64,000 bases of DNA from JACPNO01 sp963825405 (lineage in GTDB: Bacteria > Acidobacteriota > Terriglobia > Bryobacterales > Bryobacteraceae), in NCBI GenBank assembly GCA_963825405.1, contig CAWGTB010000002.1:1-64000 (forward strand). The letters run 5' to 3'. This document shows positions 35,632 to 44,654 of this stretch, piece by piece. The notes below the pieces were generated by a model. The model made no database searches and was not told where the DNA came from. It saw nothing but the letters and a program-made list of their open reading frames with translations. The position numbers were made by a program, and so were the translations under genes. Each line of letters opens with the position of its first letter. The stretch's first letter is position 1.

Positions 35632-36147
35632 TCACCGAGGTCCGAGCACCATGCCGTGCTTGCGCGCGATGTCCTGCATCTCGGCGGGCGTGAATTGCTT
35701 CGCGCTCATCTCGCGGAAAAATCCCTCCAGACCCGGCGGTGAGGCTACCCACAAAACCTGACTATCCTGTTTCACCGGTTCGACGCCGTGCCACACTCCG
35801 CGTGGAATGAAAATGGTCGAGCCGGCACCGGCCGACTTGTGCGCGTCGCCCAAGATGGCCACCGCCGCGCCTTTCTGCACGACGAGGATTTCGTCGGCGT
35901 TGTCGTGTTTGTGGAGCGGAATGCCTGCGCCGAGGCCCAAGTCCTGTGTGCCGGCGGCCATACTGCGCGAGCCGGTTCTAGGGTCCACTTTCACAATCAC
36001 CTTGGTGTTGCGCACCCGCAAGACTTCGCCTTCGTCCGGCCCGAGGACATAGCCGTTGGAAGCGGGTTGCGGAGCGCCATCCAGCGCGGTCCACAGCAAG
36101 AGACTTGCGCCAGCGAAACCTATTCTGAGAATCAGCGTCTTGTTCAT
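35632..36147 (-). CDS. Secreted cupin-domain protein
   Basis: A 171-residue protein from ATG 36147 with a signal peptide (ILRIGFAGASLLLWTALDGA). The single cupin barrel has motif 1 GIPLHKHDNADEILVVQKG and motif 2 IPRGVWHGVEP, giving a His/Glu metal site. A short helix pair EMSAKQFTPAEMQDIARKHG closes the chain. Function unknown; it may bind or isomerise a small molecule. It overlaps the preceding membrane-protein gene by ATGA. Confidence 0.8.
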   Translation of the reverse strand: MNKTLILRIGFAGASLLLWTALDGAPQPASNGYVLGPDEGEVLRVRNTKVIVKVDPRTGSRSMAAGTQDLGLGAGIPLHKHDNADEILVVQKGAAVAILGDAHKSAGAGSTIFIPRGVWHGVEPVKQDSQVLWVASPPGLEGFFREMSAKQFTPAEMQDIARKHGMVLGPR

Positions 36148-36545
36148 TTGTTCAGGCGCGCGACCACGATTCCCTTCAGCACGTCGCCCACTACATCGAA
36201 CGCAATCTGCTTGGCTACCGTGATGCCGGGCATCGGCTGCACTGCGTAGTAGATCAGAAATTTGGGGACGGTCATCAGCGCGGTGATGGCCAGGCCGTAA
36301 CAAATGCCTTGGGTCAGAAACGGTTTGTCGTCCTTGATCCGAACATAGATCCACACGAACGCGAACGCCGCGAAAAGATCGGCAATCGGCATGAACGCGA
36401 AGAACGCCATCTGATCTTGCTCGGGGCGAAACAGATTGGGCAGCCCGATGTAGTCGGCTCGGAGCAGGAAGCCGTGCACCAAAAAACCTAGGGCCATGAA
36501 CATCACGAACATGACGGCGACCGAGATCCAGAAGCGTTTATTCAT
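36144..36545 (-). CDS. Four-helix membrane protein of unknown function
   Basis: A 133-residue protein from ATG 36545 with four predicted helices: ISVAVMFVMFMALGFLVHGF near the N-terminus, then about 50-70, 83-103 and 110-128. A similar layout is seen in DUF1761-type proteins. It is coupled by ATGA to the cupin gene, which suggests the two act together. Confidence 0.7.
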   Translation of the reverse strand: MNKRFWISVAVMFVMFMALGFLVHGFLLRADYIGLPNLFRPEQDQMAFFAFMPIADLFAAFAFVWIYVRIKDDKPFLTQGICYGLAITALMTVPKFLIYYAVQPMPGITVAKQIAFDVVGDVLKGIVVARLNK

Positions 36546-36678
36546 AAACTCACTCCTATCGAGTGCCTGACATTCTAGTACCGCCACACCCGTGCGCGCC
36601 AGTCACGCCGCGGCGCGGTGAATGTGAACAAAACAATCAACGCCACTGATGGAATGGCGCGTGCTGTGCAATCCCACT

Positions 36679-37326
36679 ATGAGACAACGCATTTTATTTT
36701 TCGGATTATTGATCATGATGGGCGGGCGCTGTGCATCCGCGCAGCTGGTATCGCTCGGCGTGAAGGGCGGCATCCGCTTCACCGATGGGAGCAGCGGCCA
36801 GGATGAATCGCGGCCGTATGTAGTGGGCCCGTCCATCGAATTCCGTTTGCCGGCGCACTTCGCGATTGAGGTGGACGCACTCTACCAGCGCCTGGGAAAC
36901 ACATCACAATTCAATTTTTTTGGAAATGTCATCGGCCCCGGAGTCAACGGTCCGCTCCCCGTTTCCGCCATCAACCGTACGCGTGCGAATTCGTGGGAGT
37001 TCCCGGTGATTGGCAAATATTATTTGCGCCCGCGCACGGCGGCGTGGCAGCCATTTATCGGAACCGGCTGGGCCATGCGCACCAGCGGGCTGCACACCAA
37101 CGGCAGCGTGACCAACACGGATTCGTCGGGCGTGACCAGCACCTCCACATTCCACAATAGTTCTCAAAGCGGCGTGGATGTGGGCGCGGTCTTCGCGGCG
37201 GGCGTCAAGTACCGCGTTGGACGCGTGGCCTTCGCGCCGGAAGCCCGCTACACGCGCTGGGGCGGCTCCGACGGCATTTTCAATCGCAAGAACGAAGCCG
37301 GGGTTCTGCTGGGAATTACGTTCTAG
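36679..37326 (+). CDS. Outer-membrane beta-barrel protein
   Basis: A 215-residue protein with a signal peptide (MRQRILFFGLLIMMGGRCAS). The strand-alternating pattern suits an eight-stranded outer-membrane barrel: LVSLGVKGGIRFTDG, HFAIEVDALYQRLG, SWEFPVIGKYYLRPR, VFAAGVKYRVGRVAFAPEAR and a C-terminal aromatic residue (GVLLGITF). It resembles OmpA-like/OprH-type barrel proteins; ligand unknown. TGCAAT lies 6 bases before the ATG. Confidence 0.8.
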   Translation: MRQRILFFGLLIMMGGRCASAQLVSLGVKGGIRFTDGSSGQDESRPYVVGPSIEFRLPAHFAIEVDALYQRLGNTSQFNFFGNVIGPGVNGPLPVSAINRTRANSWEFPVIGKYYLRPRTAAWQPFIGTGWAMRTSGLHTNGSVTNTDSSGVTSTSTFHNSSQSGVDVGAVFAAGVKYRVGRVAFAPEARYTRWGGSDGIFNRKNEAGVLLGITF

Positions 37327-37338
37327 AAACGGCGGGTA

Positions 37339-37344
37339 TATACT
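37339..37344 (+). promoter_or_regulatory. Possible -10 element of the dioxygenase gene
   Basis: TATACT ends 8 bases before ATG 37353, with no ribosome-binding site between. The geometry again suggests a leaderless transcript. Confidence 0.35.
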
Positions 37345-37352
37345 CTCACATT

Positions 37353-37991
37353 ATGAGATTCCGACCGCTCACGCGACGCGAGATTCTGGAGAACTGCATT
37401 GTACGCGGACTGCTGGTGGCGAGTATTCCGCTATCGCAGTCGAAGCTTCTCGCGTTTTGGCAGCAGGGGGAGGCCCGCACTCCGAAGCTGACGCCGGAAA
37501 ATGAGATGGGGCCTTTCTTCAAGAAAGGCGCGCCGGAAGCTGCGATGCTGAGAGTGCCGGGCGACGCCGGCTTTCCCCTGCGCGTGTCGGGGAAAATCAT
37601 CAACACGCGCGGAGAGCCCATCGAAGGCGCGCACGCCGAAGTCTGGCAGGCCGACCATCACGGGCTCTACGATCTGAAGGGATACCGCTACCGCGCCAAG
37701 CTCACGCCTTCCGCCGCGGGCGCGTATGCATTCGAAACCGTAATGCCGGGGCATTATCCGGATCGCGTCTGCCAGCACATTCACTACATGGTGACGGCGC
37801 CCGGTCACAAGACGCTGGTCACCCAGCTTTATTTCGCCACCGACTCGGTCTTCGGCGGCGACCCCGACAGGAACTACACCAGAGATCCGTTGATTGAGAA
37901 TCGCGAACTGGTGCGGCCGGTGACGCTGGTCGAGCAGGCGGAGTCCGCCCATGCCGAAGTAATGTTCGAGCTGTGTCTGCAAAAGGCGTGA
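37353..37991 (+). CDS. Intradiol ring-cleavage dioxygenase-like protein, Tat-exported
   Basis: A 212-residue protein with a twin-arginine-like signal (LTRREIL followed by a hydrophobic run). The catechol/protocatechuate 3,4-dioxygenase fold is visible in the strand GAHAEVWQADHHGLYDL, the tyrosine-rich GYRYRAKLTP, and the iron-ligand segment MPGHYPDRVCQHIHYMV with HxH. The family opens catecholic rings with Fe(III); export suggests a periplasmic substrate such as plant phenolics, which is inferred. The WD40 gene follows after one base. Confidence 0.85.
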   Translation: MRFRPLTRREILENCIVRGLLVASIPLSQSKLLAFWQQGEARTPKLTPENEMGPFFKKGAPEAAMLRVPGDAGFPLRVSGKIINTRGEPIEGAHAEVWQADHHGLYDLKGYRYRAKLTPSAAGAYAFETVMPGHYPDRVCQHIHYMVTAPGHKTLVTQLYFATDSVFGGDPDRNYTRDPLIENRELVRPVTLVEQAESAHAEVMFELCLQKA

Positions 37992-37992
37992 T

Positions 37993-38940
37993 ATGCGAAC
38001 ACTCCTGCTAGCGCTGCTGGCGGCGTCGGCCGGCGCGCAAACTCTGCCCGGCGATCATGTGATCCGCCTGGACGCCAAAGTGTCCATTGTCGCGTTTTCG
38101 CCGGACGGGAAATTGCTGGCGGGCGCCTGCGACGATGGCACCGTCAAATTCTGGGATGCGCAATCCGGCTCGCTTAGCCGGACGGTCACGTGGAGCAAGG
38201 ACCAGCGTCCCGTTGCTTTTTCACCGGGCGCACGAATGCTCGCTTCTGCCGGCCGGGAAAAGGTAATCCATATTTGGGATCTGCAATCCGGTGAGATGAT
38301 CCGGCAAATGCCCGGTCACCAGAAAAAGCTGGGTTCGCTCTGCTTCTCCCGCGATGGCAAACGTCTGGCCAGTGGGGGCTACGACAGAACGGTGCGCCTC
38401 TGGGATGTGGCTAGCGGAGCGTTGCAGTTCACCCTCGAAGATGGCGTGGGCGATTCGGGCGCCGCCACCTTCTCGCCGGACGGCGAAATCCTGGTGGCAT
38501 CCAACAGCGATACCAGCGTGCGAGTCTGGAGCGCGCGCACCGGAAAACTGGAGCGCACTTTGGACAATCTGGCACTCAGCACGTTTACCTTGGCTTTCTC
38601 GCCGGACGGCCAGGTACTCGCATCCGGTGGAGCGGATCGCATGATCTATCTTTGGGATACCAAGACCTGGAAAGTGCTCCGCACGCTATCCGGACAAGCC
38701 GAGATGGTGACCAGCCTGGTCTTTTCAGCGGACGGCAAAACGCTCCTGAGCGGCGGTTCGAGTGAGTTCTCCGGAACGCGGCCGGCTCAAGCTCATCTAT
38801 GGGACGTCGCTTCCGGCGAGAGGAAGAGATCGGTACCCTCCCCCCACCATGTGGGATCAGTCGCCTTCGCGCCGGATGGCAAGACCGTAGCGGTATCGGA
38901 TCGTGACAAGGAAATCAGTATCTGGCAAGTCCCGGACTGA
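37993..38940 (+). CDS. Secreted WD40-repeat protein
   Basis: A 315-residue protein with a signal peptide (LLLALLAASAGAQT) followed by about seven WD40 blades. Blade ends include VKFWDAQSG, IHIWDLQSGEM, VRLWDVASGA, VRVWSARTG and IYLWDTKTWK, with recurring FSPDGKLLA starts. It would form a periplasmic beta-propeller for protein interaction. It is one base from the dioxygenase gene and probably in its operon. Confidence 0.9.
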   Translation: MRTLLLALLAASAGAQTLPGDHVIRLDAKVSIVAFSPDGKLLAGACDDGTVKFWDAQSGSLSRTVTWSKDQRPVAFSPGARMLASAGREKVIHIWDLQSGEMIRQMPGHQKKLGSLCFSRDGKRLASGGYDRTVRLWDVASGALQFTLEDGVGDSGAATFSPDGEILVASNSDTSVRVWSARTGKLERTLDNLALSTFTLAFSPDGQVLASGGADRMIYLWDTKTWKVLRTLSGQAEMVTSLVFSADGKTLLSGGSSEFSGTRPAQAHLWDVASGERKRSVPSPHHVGSVAFAPDGKTVAVSDRDKEISIWQVPD

Positions 38941-39075
38941 GCTATCCAGTGCTGTTGGCCCACTATCCGTACAGATAGGCTTCTGCGCCTGCGGAAGACT
39001 CGATCTTCTTTCGACTCAGCGCGCCGTCGAGTGGCAGAAAGATTGCTCTTCTAATCATTCAAGGAGAGCAAGGCG

Positions 39076-39162
39076 ATGAAGATCAAAACCAACCTGAAGG
39101 CGGGCCTAAGCGAGATCGTGGTCACGAAGCCCGTGGACAAGCCCAGCAACAAGTTGTTCTAA
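39076..39162 (+). CDS. Putative 28-residue peptide upstream of the microcompartment genes
   Basis: A short frame ATG 39076 to TAA 39160-39162 gives MKIKTNLKAGLSEIVVTKPV followed by DKPSNKLF. It is preceded by an excellent ribosome-binding site, AAGGAGAG at 39061-39068, 7 bases from the ATG. The start MKIKTN-KAG resembles the leader-like beginning of very small proteins that are candidates for modified peptides, but there is no maturation enzyme nearby. No other gene fits this gap. Translation is plausible, function unknown. Confidence 0.45.
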   Translation: MKIKTNLKAGLSEIVVTKPVDKPSNKLF

Positions 39163-39229
39163 GTCTGTGGCACGCCGCCGCCAACTGCCTTGTGTTACCG
39201 TGAAGTGTTCAACGAAATTTGGAGGCGGC

Positions 39230-39537
39230 ATGGAGGCTCTCGGCCTGATTGAGACGAAGGGTTTGGTTGGCGCGATCGAAGCCGCCGACGCCATGGTGAA
39301 GACGGCCAACGTCGTGCTCACTGGCAAGGAATATATCGGCGCCGGCTACGTCACCGTCACGGTTCGCGGCGATGTGGGCGCCGTCAAGGCCGCCACCGAC
39401 GCCGGCGCCGCCGCGGCCCGGCGGGTGGGCGAACTGGTGAGCGTCCATGTGATTCCGCGCTGCATGAAGAGGTGGAGAAAATTCTTCCCGGCGCCGGGCC
39501 CCATCAAAAAAGCGCTCGGGTAAATGCACTCGGATAA
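39230..39537 (+). CDS. Bacterial microcompartment shell protein (BMC-H; frameshift near C-terminus)
   Basis: A single-domain BMC-H hexamer protein from ATG 39230 behind GGAGGCGG. It has the family start MEALGLIETKGLVGAIEAAD, the pore-loop region GKEYIGAGYVTVTVRGDVGA and AATDAGAAAA. After VHVIPR at about 39460 the reading must change frame to give the conserved LHEEVEKILPG end, closing at TAA 39535-39537. Read without the change it stops at 39521-39523. It would tile the shell facet of a protein organelle. The encapsulated aldehyde dehydrogenase gene follows immediately. Confidence 0.85.
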
Positions 39538-41299
39538 GGACCTCATCTCGATCCAAGAGGTGCAGCACCAAGGTTGAAAAGGCCTACGCCGCCTGGCAGA
39601 AATACCGCACTTCAGCCAGGAGCAGGTCGACGCCATCGTCGAGCGCATGGCCGCGGCGGACGCGCGCACGCGCGCCGTCTGGCGGAACTGGCCGTCGAAG
39701 AGACCGGCTACGGCAACGCGCAAGGACAAGCTTGCGAAGAATCTGCTGTGCGCCGATCTGCTGCCGCGCACGCATGCGCGGGATGAAGACGGTCGGCGTG
39801 CTGCGCGAGATGCCGGAAGAGAGGGTGATCGAGATCGGCGTGCCGGTGGGCGTGGTCGCGGCCATTCTGCCCACCACCAATCCGACCTCGACGGCGATCT
39901 ACAAGATCTCTGATCTCGCTCAAAGCGGGCAATGCCATGGTGCTGAGTCCGCATCCGAATGCCAAGCGCTGCACGTGCGAGACGGCGAGCGTGCTGTATC
40001 AGCGCGGCGCTCGAGGCCGGCGCTCCCGAGGACATCATCCGCTGCATCACGACGCCGACGATCGAAGCGACCAATGCCTTGATGCGGCATGAGCGCACGG
40101 GCGTGATTCTCTCGACCGGCGGGCACGGCATCGTGAAGGCGGCTTATTCGAGCGGCAAGCCGGCCTTCGGCGTGGGACCGGGCAACGTGCCGGTGCTGAT
40201 CGAGCGCACCGCCGACGTCGCCGATGCGATCGGCAAAATCGTGGAGGGCAAATCGTTCGACTACGGAACGGTCTGTTCGAGCGAGCAGGCCATGGTGGCC
40301 GAAGAGCCGTTGCGCGAGCGCGATTGTCGAGCGAGCTCAAAGCGCGCAAAGCATTTTTCTGCAATGCGGCGCAGAAAGACGCGCTGGCGCAAGCTGCTGC
40401 TGACGCCGCAGTTCGACCGTCAATCCGAAATGCGTGGGCCAGCCGGCGCCGAAGATCGCGCAGATGGCCGGATTCGAAGTGCCCGCGGATACGCCGGTGC
40501 TGGTGGTGGAATTGGACGGCGTGGGCAAGGAGCATCCGCTCTCGGCCGAGAAACTTTCGCCGGTGCTGTCACTATATTTCGTGAAGGATTTCGCGGCCGG
40601 CGTTGAAGGTCTGCGCAAGCCTGCTGCGGTTCGGCGGGCTGGGGCACACGTGCGTGATCCATTCGCAAGGACGACGCGCGCGATCCGCGAGTACGCGCTG
40701 CGCATGCCGGCGTTTCGCGTGCTGGTGAATACGCCGGCGCCGCAGGGCTCGACCGGCATCACGACCAACGTGCTGGCCGTCGATGACGCTGGGCTGCGGC
40801 GCGATCGCCGGAAACGTCACCAGCGACAATATCGGGCCGCTGCATTTGATCAACATCAAGCGGCTGGCGTATGCGGTGCGGCGTCCGGAAGAGGCGTTCG
40901 CTGCGGAGAAGCCGGCGGGCGCCGCGGTGAAATCGGAAACCAAGAAAACCGAACGCGAAACGCTGGTGGCCGCCGTCGAGCGCTATCTGAGCGGCCGCGG
41001 GATATCGGCGACGGCAACATCCTCGGGAACGGCCAGCGATGTGGTGGACCGCTTCGTCAAGAAGCGGCAGGGCGGCGCGCGAAGCTCATCCGTTACTCCG
41101 GCGCCCAGTTGTTCCGCGCCCCCGGTTCGCACCCGCGCCGGCAGTCACCGTGGTCGATTTCGTCTGCGAAGACGATGTCCGCCAGGCGCTGCAGGCCGGC
41201 CGGAAAATTTACATTGGACCCCACACCATTGTTACGCCGCTGGCCCGCGAGTTCGGGGAGCGCTCTGATATTCTTGTGATGGCCGAGCGCAGGGGCTGA
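39524..41299 (+). CDS. CoA-acylating aldehyde dehydrogenase, EutE/PduP type (about fifteen frame breaks as sequenced)
   Basis: Assembling the three frames yields an acylating aldehyde dehydrogenase of microcompartments. Segments in order are QEQVDAIVERM, RRLAELAVEETGYGN, MRGMKTVGVLREMPEERVIE, VPVGVVAAILPTTNPTSTAI, the glycine-rich AFGVGPGNVPVLIERTADV, the catalytic-cysteine loop KSFDYGTVCSSEQAMV and CGAIAGNVTSDNIGP. A linker with an amphipathic helix (SDVVDRFVKKR) and a C-terminal IYIGPHTIVTPLAREFGE module follow to TGA 41297-41299; that module could instead be a separate small gene. The enzyme makes acyl-CoA from an aldehyde inside the shell. Breaks occur about every 100 bases; most are cured by deleting one base, so sequence errors are likely. 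Confidence 0.7.
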
Positions 41300-41302
41300 A
41301 TC

Positions 41303-41804
41303 GTGGATCTGGATCTAGGAACTCTGAAGCACGAAATCCTCGAATATCTGGACGCCTCCGGATTCGCCGTGTTCCGCAGCCAGCCGGGCGGCCTTGAAGG
41401 CCTGCCGAAAGTGATGTGGGATTGCGAGCGCTTTCCCGATTACCAGATGTTTCTCGACGCTGCGCGCAAAGTCGGCGTCAAGCTCATCCTGTTCGCTTCC
41501 CGCGATTTCGAAGTTGAAGAAATTGAGGAGGCCATCGCGCAGCTCGAGGACTGCGCAATGCAGCGCGAAGAACGCCGGGATTACGAGCGCCGTTTGCGCG
41601 AGACGCGGGCCCACGAGGGCGCGGCCTGTTCGCTCGAACTGGCTTTCGACCATCACGCGCGCATGTACGTTTACGAACTTCATCCCGATTGGTACGAAGA
41701 CTTTCTTGGCCACCTGCGACGAGATCGTGGCGCAATTGCCGGATGCCGGACAGGATGACGATACTTCCGGCGGCGGATTCTATCCCGACTACTCGAATAA
41801 TTAA
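41303..41804 (+). CDS. Hypothetical protein between microcompartment genes and recJ (one frameshift)
   Basis: From GTG 41303 a soluble protein of about 166 residues. It starts MDLDLGTLKHEILEYLDASG and has a helical EEIEEAIAQLEDCAMQREER segment followed by a conserved-looking YVYELHPDWYEDFL. A frame change near 41712 is needed to reach the acidic, Gly/Tyr-rich tail DDTSGGGFYPDYSNN at TAA 41802-41804. The stop overlaps the recJ start by one base (TAATG). I do not recognise the family. Confidence 0.6.
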
Positions 41805-43590
41805 TGGCCGCGCGCTGGCTGGTTACAGGATTCCGATCCGCAAGCCGTGGACGTGTTGGCTGCGACGCTCGCCATCGGACGGCCGGCGGCTGCGGTGTTG
41901 TGGGGACGCGGCCTGCAGGATGCGGCCAGCGCGCGGCGTTTTCTCGATCCTTCGCTGGAAGATCTGCACGATCCGGCCGGCCTGGCTGGCATGGACCTTG
42001 CGCTCGACCGCCTGCGACGGGCCATTCGCGCTGGCGAAAAAATCCTGATCTATGGCGATTACGATGTCGATGGCACTACGTCGGTCGTGATTCTGAAACG
42101 CGCCATCGAACTGGCTGGCGGGATGCCCGAATTCCATGTGCCCAATCGCCTGAAAGACGGCTACGGAATGCGCGCCGAAGTCGTGGAGGAGGCCGCCTCC
42201 AGAGGCGTCTCGCTGATCATCAGCGTGGATACCGGCATTCGCGCAGCAGCCGTGGTGCGGCGCGCAGCGGAGCTGGGGATCGACGTCATCATTACCGATC
42301 ATCACCTGCCGGAAGCGGAATTGCCGCCGGCGCTCGCGGTGCTGAATCCCAATCGGCCGGATTGCGCTTACCCGGAGAAAAATCTGTGCGGCGTGGGCGT
42401 GGCGTTCAAGCTGGTGCAAGGGTTGCTGGGCGGGCTTGACTGGCCGCCGGACAAACTGCGCCGCGTGCTGGAGTCGTTTCTCAAGCTGGTGGCGATCGGC
42501 ACCGTGGCGGATGTCGTGCCGCTCACCGGCGAGAATCGCATCATCGTAAAGCATGGCCTTGCGGGCCTGCGCGATGTGCGCAACCCCGGCCTGCGTGCGC
42601 TACTGGACGTCGCTGGATTTACGGGCGCGAGCGTTCCCATCGGCGGGACAGGTTGCGTTCCGCATTGCGCCGCGTATGAATGCCGCCGGGCGCATGGCTA
42701 CCGCCAACGACGTCATCGAGCTGTTTCTCACTGAGGACTCGGATCGCGCCCGCACGCTTGCCGGGCAGCTCGACGAGCTGAATGCCGAGCGTCAAAAAGC
42801 CGAAGCCGAAATTCTGGCCGCGATTCTCGATGAATGCGCGCGGACGCCTGTAGAAGATCAGCATGCCGCGCTGGTTTTTGCGGGCGAAGGCTGGCATCGC
42901 GGCGTGCTGGGCATCGTCGCCAGCCGCATTGTCGAGCGCTTTCACCGGCCGGTTTTTGTGCTGAGCCAGAACGCGGAAGACGGCCTGGCGCAGGGCTCCG
43001 GACGCAGCATTCACGGATTCCATTTGCTGGAAGCGCTGGAAGCCATGCCGGAGCTGTTCCTGAAGTTCGGCGGCCACATGTACGCGGCTGGTCTGACTAT
43101 GGGCTCGGGCGAGCTCGAAGAGTTTCGCGGCCGCTTTCAGAAATTCGCTGGGGCGCGGCTCACACCGGATGATTTCGTCGCGCGAATGGAAATCGATGCG
43201 TCCATTTCGCTCGATGAAATTTCCGAACGGAGCGTGATGGAAATTGCATCGCTCGGCCCGTTCGGCTGCGGAAATCCGCTGCCGGTTTTCGCGGCGCTGG
43301 ACGTGGAAGTTGCCGCCCCGCCGGTCGTCTGGAAGGAAAAGCATTTGCGCGTGGCGCTTCGCCAGGGCCGCCGCACCGTGTGGATGAAGGCCTGGAATTT
43401 CGCTGGCCGCGCCGCTGAATTTCAGCAGGGCGCTCGCGTCGACGCCGCATTCACGCTGGAAGAAGACGCCTACTCGGCGGCCAATGGATTTCCGAATTGG
43501 GCGGCAACGCTGCGCGATGTGCGGCCGGCGAGCTACAACAATTCCTTGAGCGCCGCTGCCAGCCGTTCCAAATCCGCTTCGTCGTTGTAG
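41804..43590 (+). CDS. recJ: Single-strand-specific exonuclease RecJ (two frameshifts)
   Basis: RecJ degrades single-stranded DNA 5' to 3' in recombination and mismatch repair. After the start MAARWLVTG an extra base near 41830 is followed by the DHH domain with GDYDVDGTTSVVIL, SVDTGIRAAAVV and ITDHHLPEAELP. A second extra base near 42645 precedes FRIAPRMNAAGRMATANDV and the DHHA1/OB part (GGHMYAAGLTMGSGEL, LGPFGCGNPLPVFAALDVEV). Length is about 595. The 3' end overlaps the convergent aminotransferase by 58 bases, so the stop may lie a little earlier. Confidence 0.88.
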
Positions 43591-44654
43591 AAGCTCGGTG
43601 AAACGCGCAGATTGCCGCAGCGCGCGGCCGCCAGTACGCGGCGGGAACGCAGTTCGCGCGCGAGGTCGGAGGAGTCGCGCCCCTCAAACCTCGCCGTAAC
43701 GATGGGCGAATCGTAGTGCGGACGCTCGTCGGCAATCAGACGTCCGCCGGCGCGCCGCAGAACATCGCGGGTGGCATCGGCAATCTGCAGAACGCGTTTC
43801 TCGATCGCCGCCGGACCGATGTCGAGCATCATCTCCACCGAAGCCTGCATGGCATACAGCAGCGCGAAACTGAGCATGCCGCCCTCGTACCGCTCGGCTT
43901 CGGTTCGCAACTCGGGCATCCCGTTGAACAGCGAATCGGTACCGCGCCAGTCTTTGTGGCTGCGCCATCCGATCACGTTCGGCGTCAACCGGCGGCGCAA
44001 TTCGGAATCGACATAGATGAATCCGGCGCCGTTGGGCGAGAGCAGCCATTTGTAGCCGTGGCAAATGAACATGTCGGGGCGAATGGCGGCAGCATCGAAC
44101 TCGAGCGCGCCCAGGCCTTGCGTGCCGTCGACGCACAGTATGATGCCGCGCTCCCGCAAACGGGGAGCCAGTTCAGCCAGCGGCGCTCGAAAGCCGGTTG
44201 AGTAGCTCATCATGCCGAAGGCCACCAGGCGCGTACGCGGCGTGAGGGCATCGTAGAAGCCGTCCCAACTGGTCTCGACGAATTCGACGCCGCGATTCGC
44301 CAGCATGGACGGATAGTAGTAGTGATGCGGAAATTCGTTTTCGAGGGTGACGATGCGATCGCCCGGCTTCCAATCGATACCCCCCAGCAGCAGCGAAAGA
44401 CCCGACGCCGCGTTGGGGATGAAGGCGATGTCGCTGGGCGCAGCGTGAATGAGACGCGCAACGGAAGCGCGGACGGCGTCCATGTCATCGAACCAGGTCA
44501 TGAAATCCGAGCAGGCCAGTTCATCGCGGCGCGCAAAGTGTTTCTGTAGGGCCGCGACGCTGCGCCGCGGCATTTGGCCGAACGTCGCGGTGTTGAGGTA
44601 GGTCCAATTGGCGAGCGCGGGAAATTCCGCGCGCACCGCTTTCCAATCGGTCAT
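43533..44654 (-). CDS. Aminotransferase class V (PLP-dependent)
   Basis: A 373-residue enzyme of the NifS/kynureninase-like class V group, from ATG 44654. Features are the N-terminal WTYLNTATFGQMPRRSV, DIAFIPNAASGLSLLLG, the cofactor-ring strand ILCVDGTQGLGAL with its Asp, and the Schiff-base lysine in CHGYKWLLSPNGAGF. The C-terminal domain has RVLAAARCGNLRVSPSFYN. The substrate (cysteine desulfurase, isopenicillin epimerase-like or other) cannot be fixed. It overlaps the proS stop by ATGA and is translated together with it. Confidence 0.88.
   Translation of the reverse strand: MTDWKAVRAEFPALANWTYLNTATFGQMPRRSVAALQKHFARRDELACSDFMTWFDDMDAVRASVARLIHAAPSDIAFIPNAASGLSLLLGGIDWKPGDRIVTLENEFPHHYYYPSMLANRGVEFVETSWDGFYDALTPRTRLVAFGMMSYSTGFRAPLAELAPRLRERGIILCVDGTQGLGALEFDAAAIRPDMFICHGYKWLLSPNGAGFIYVDSELRRRLTPNVIGWRSHKDWRGTDSLFNGMPELRTEAERYEGGMLSFALLYAMQASVEMMLDIGPAAIEKRVLQIADATRDVLRRAGGRLIADERPHYDSPIVTARFEGRDSSDLARELRSRRVLAAARCGNLRVSPSFYNDEADLERLAAALKELL

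Noticed and set aside
39524..41299. Interpreting the aldehyde dehydrogenase as a pseudogene
   Set aside because: Motifs remain intact in the open frame at each point and breaks are single-base; substitutions and missing blocks typical of decay are absent. Sequence error is simpler.
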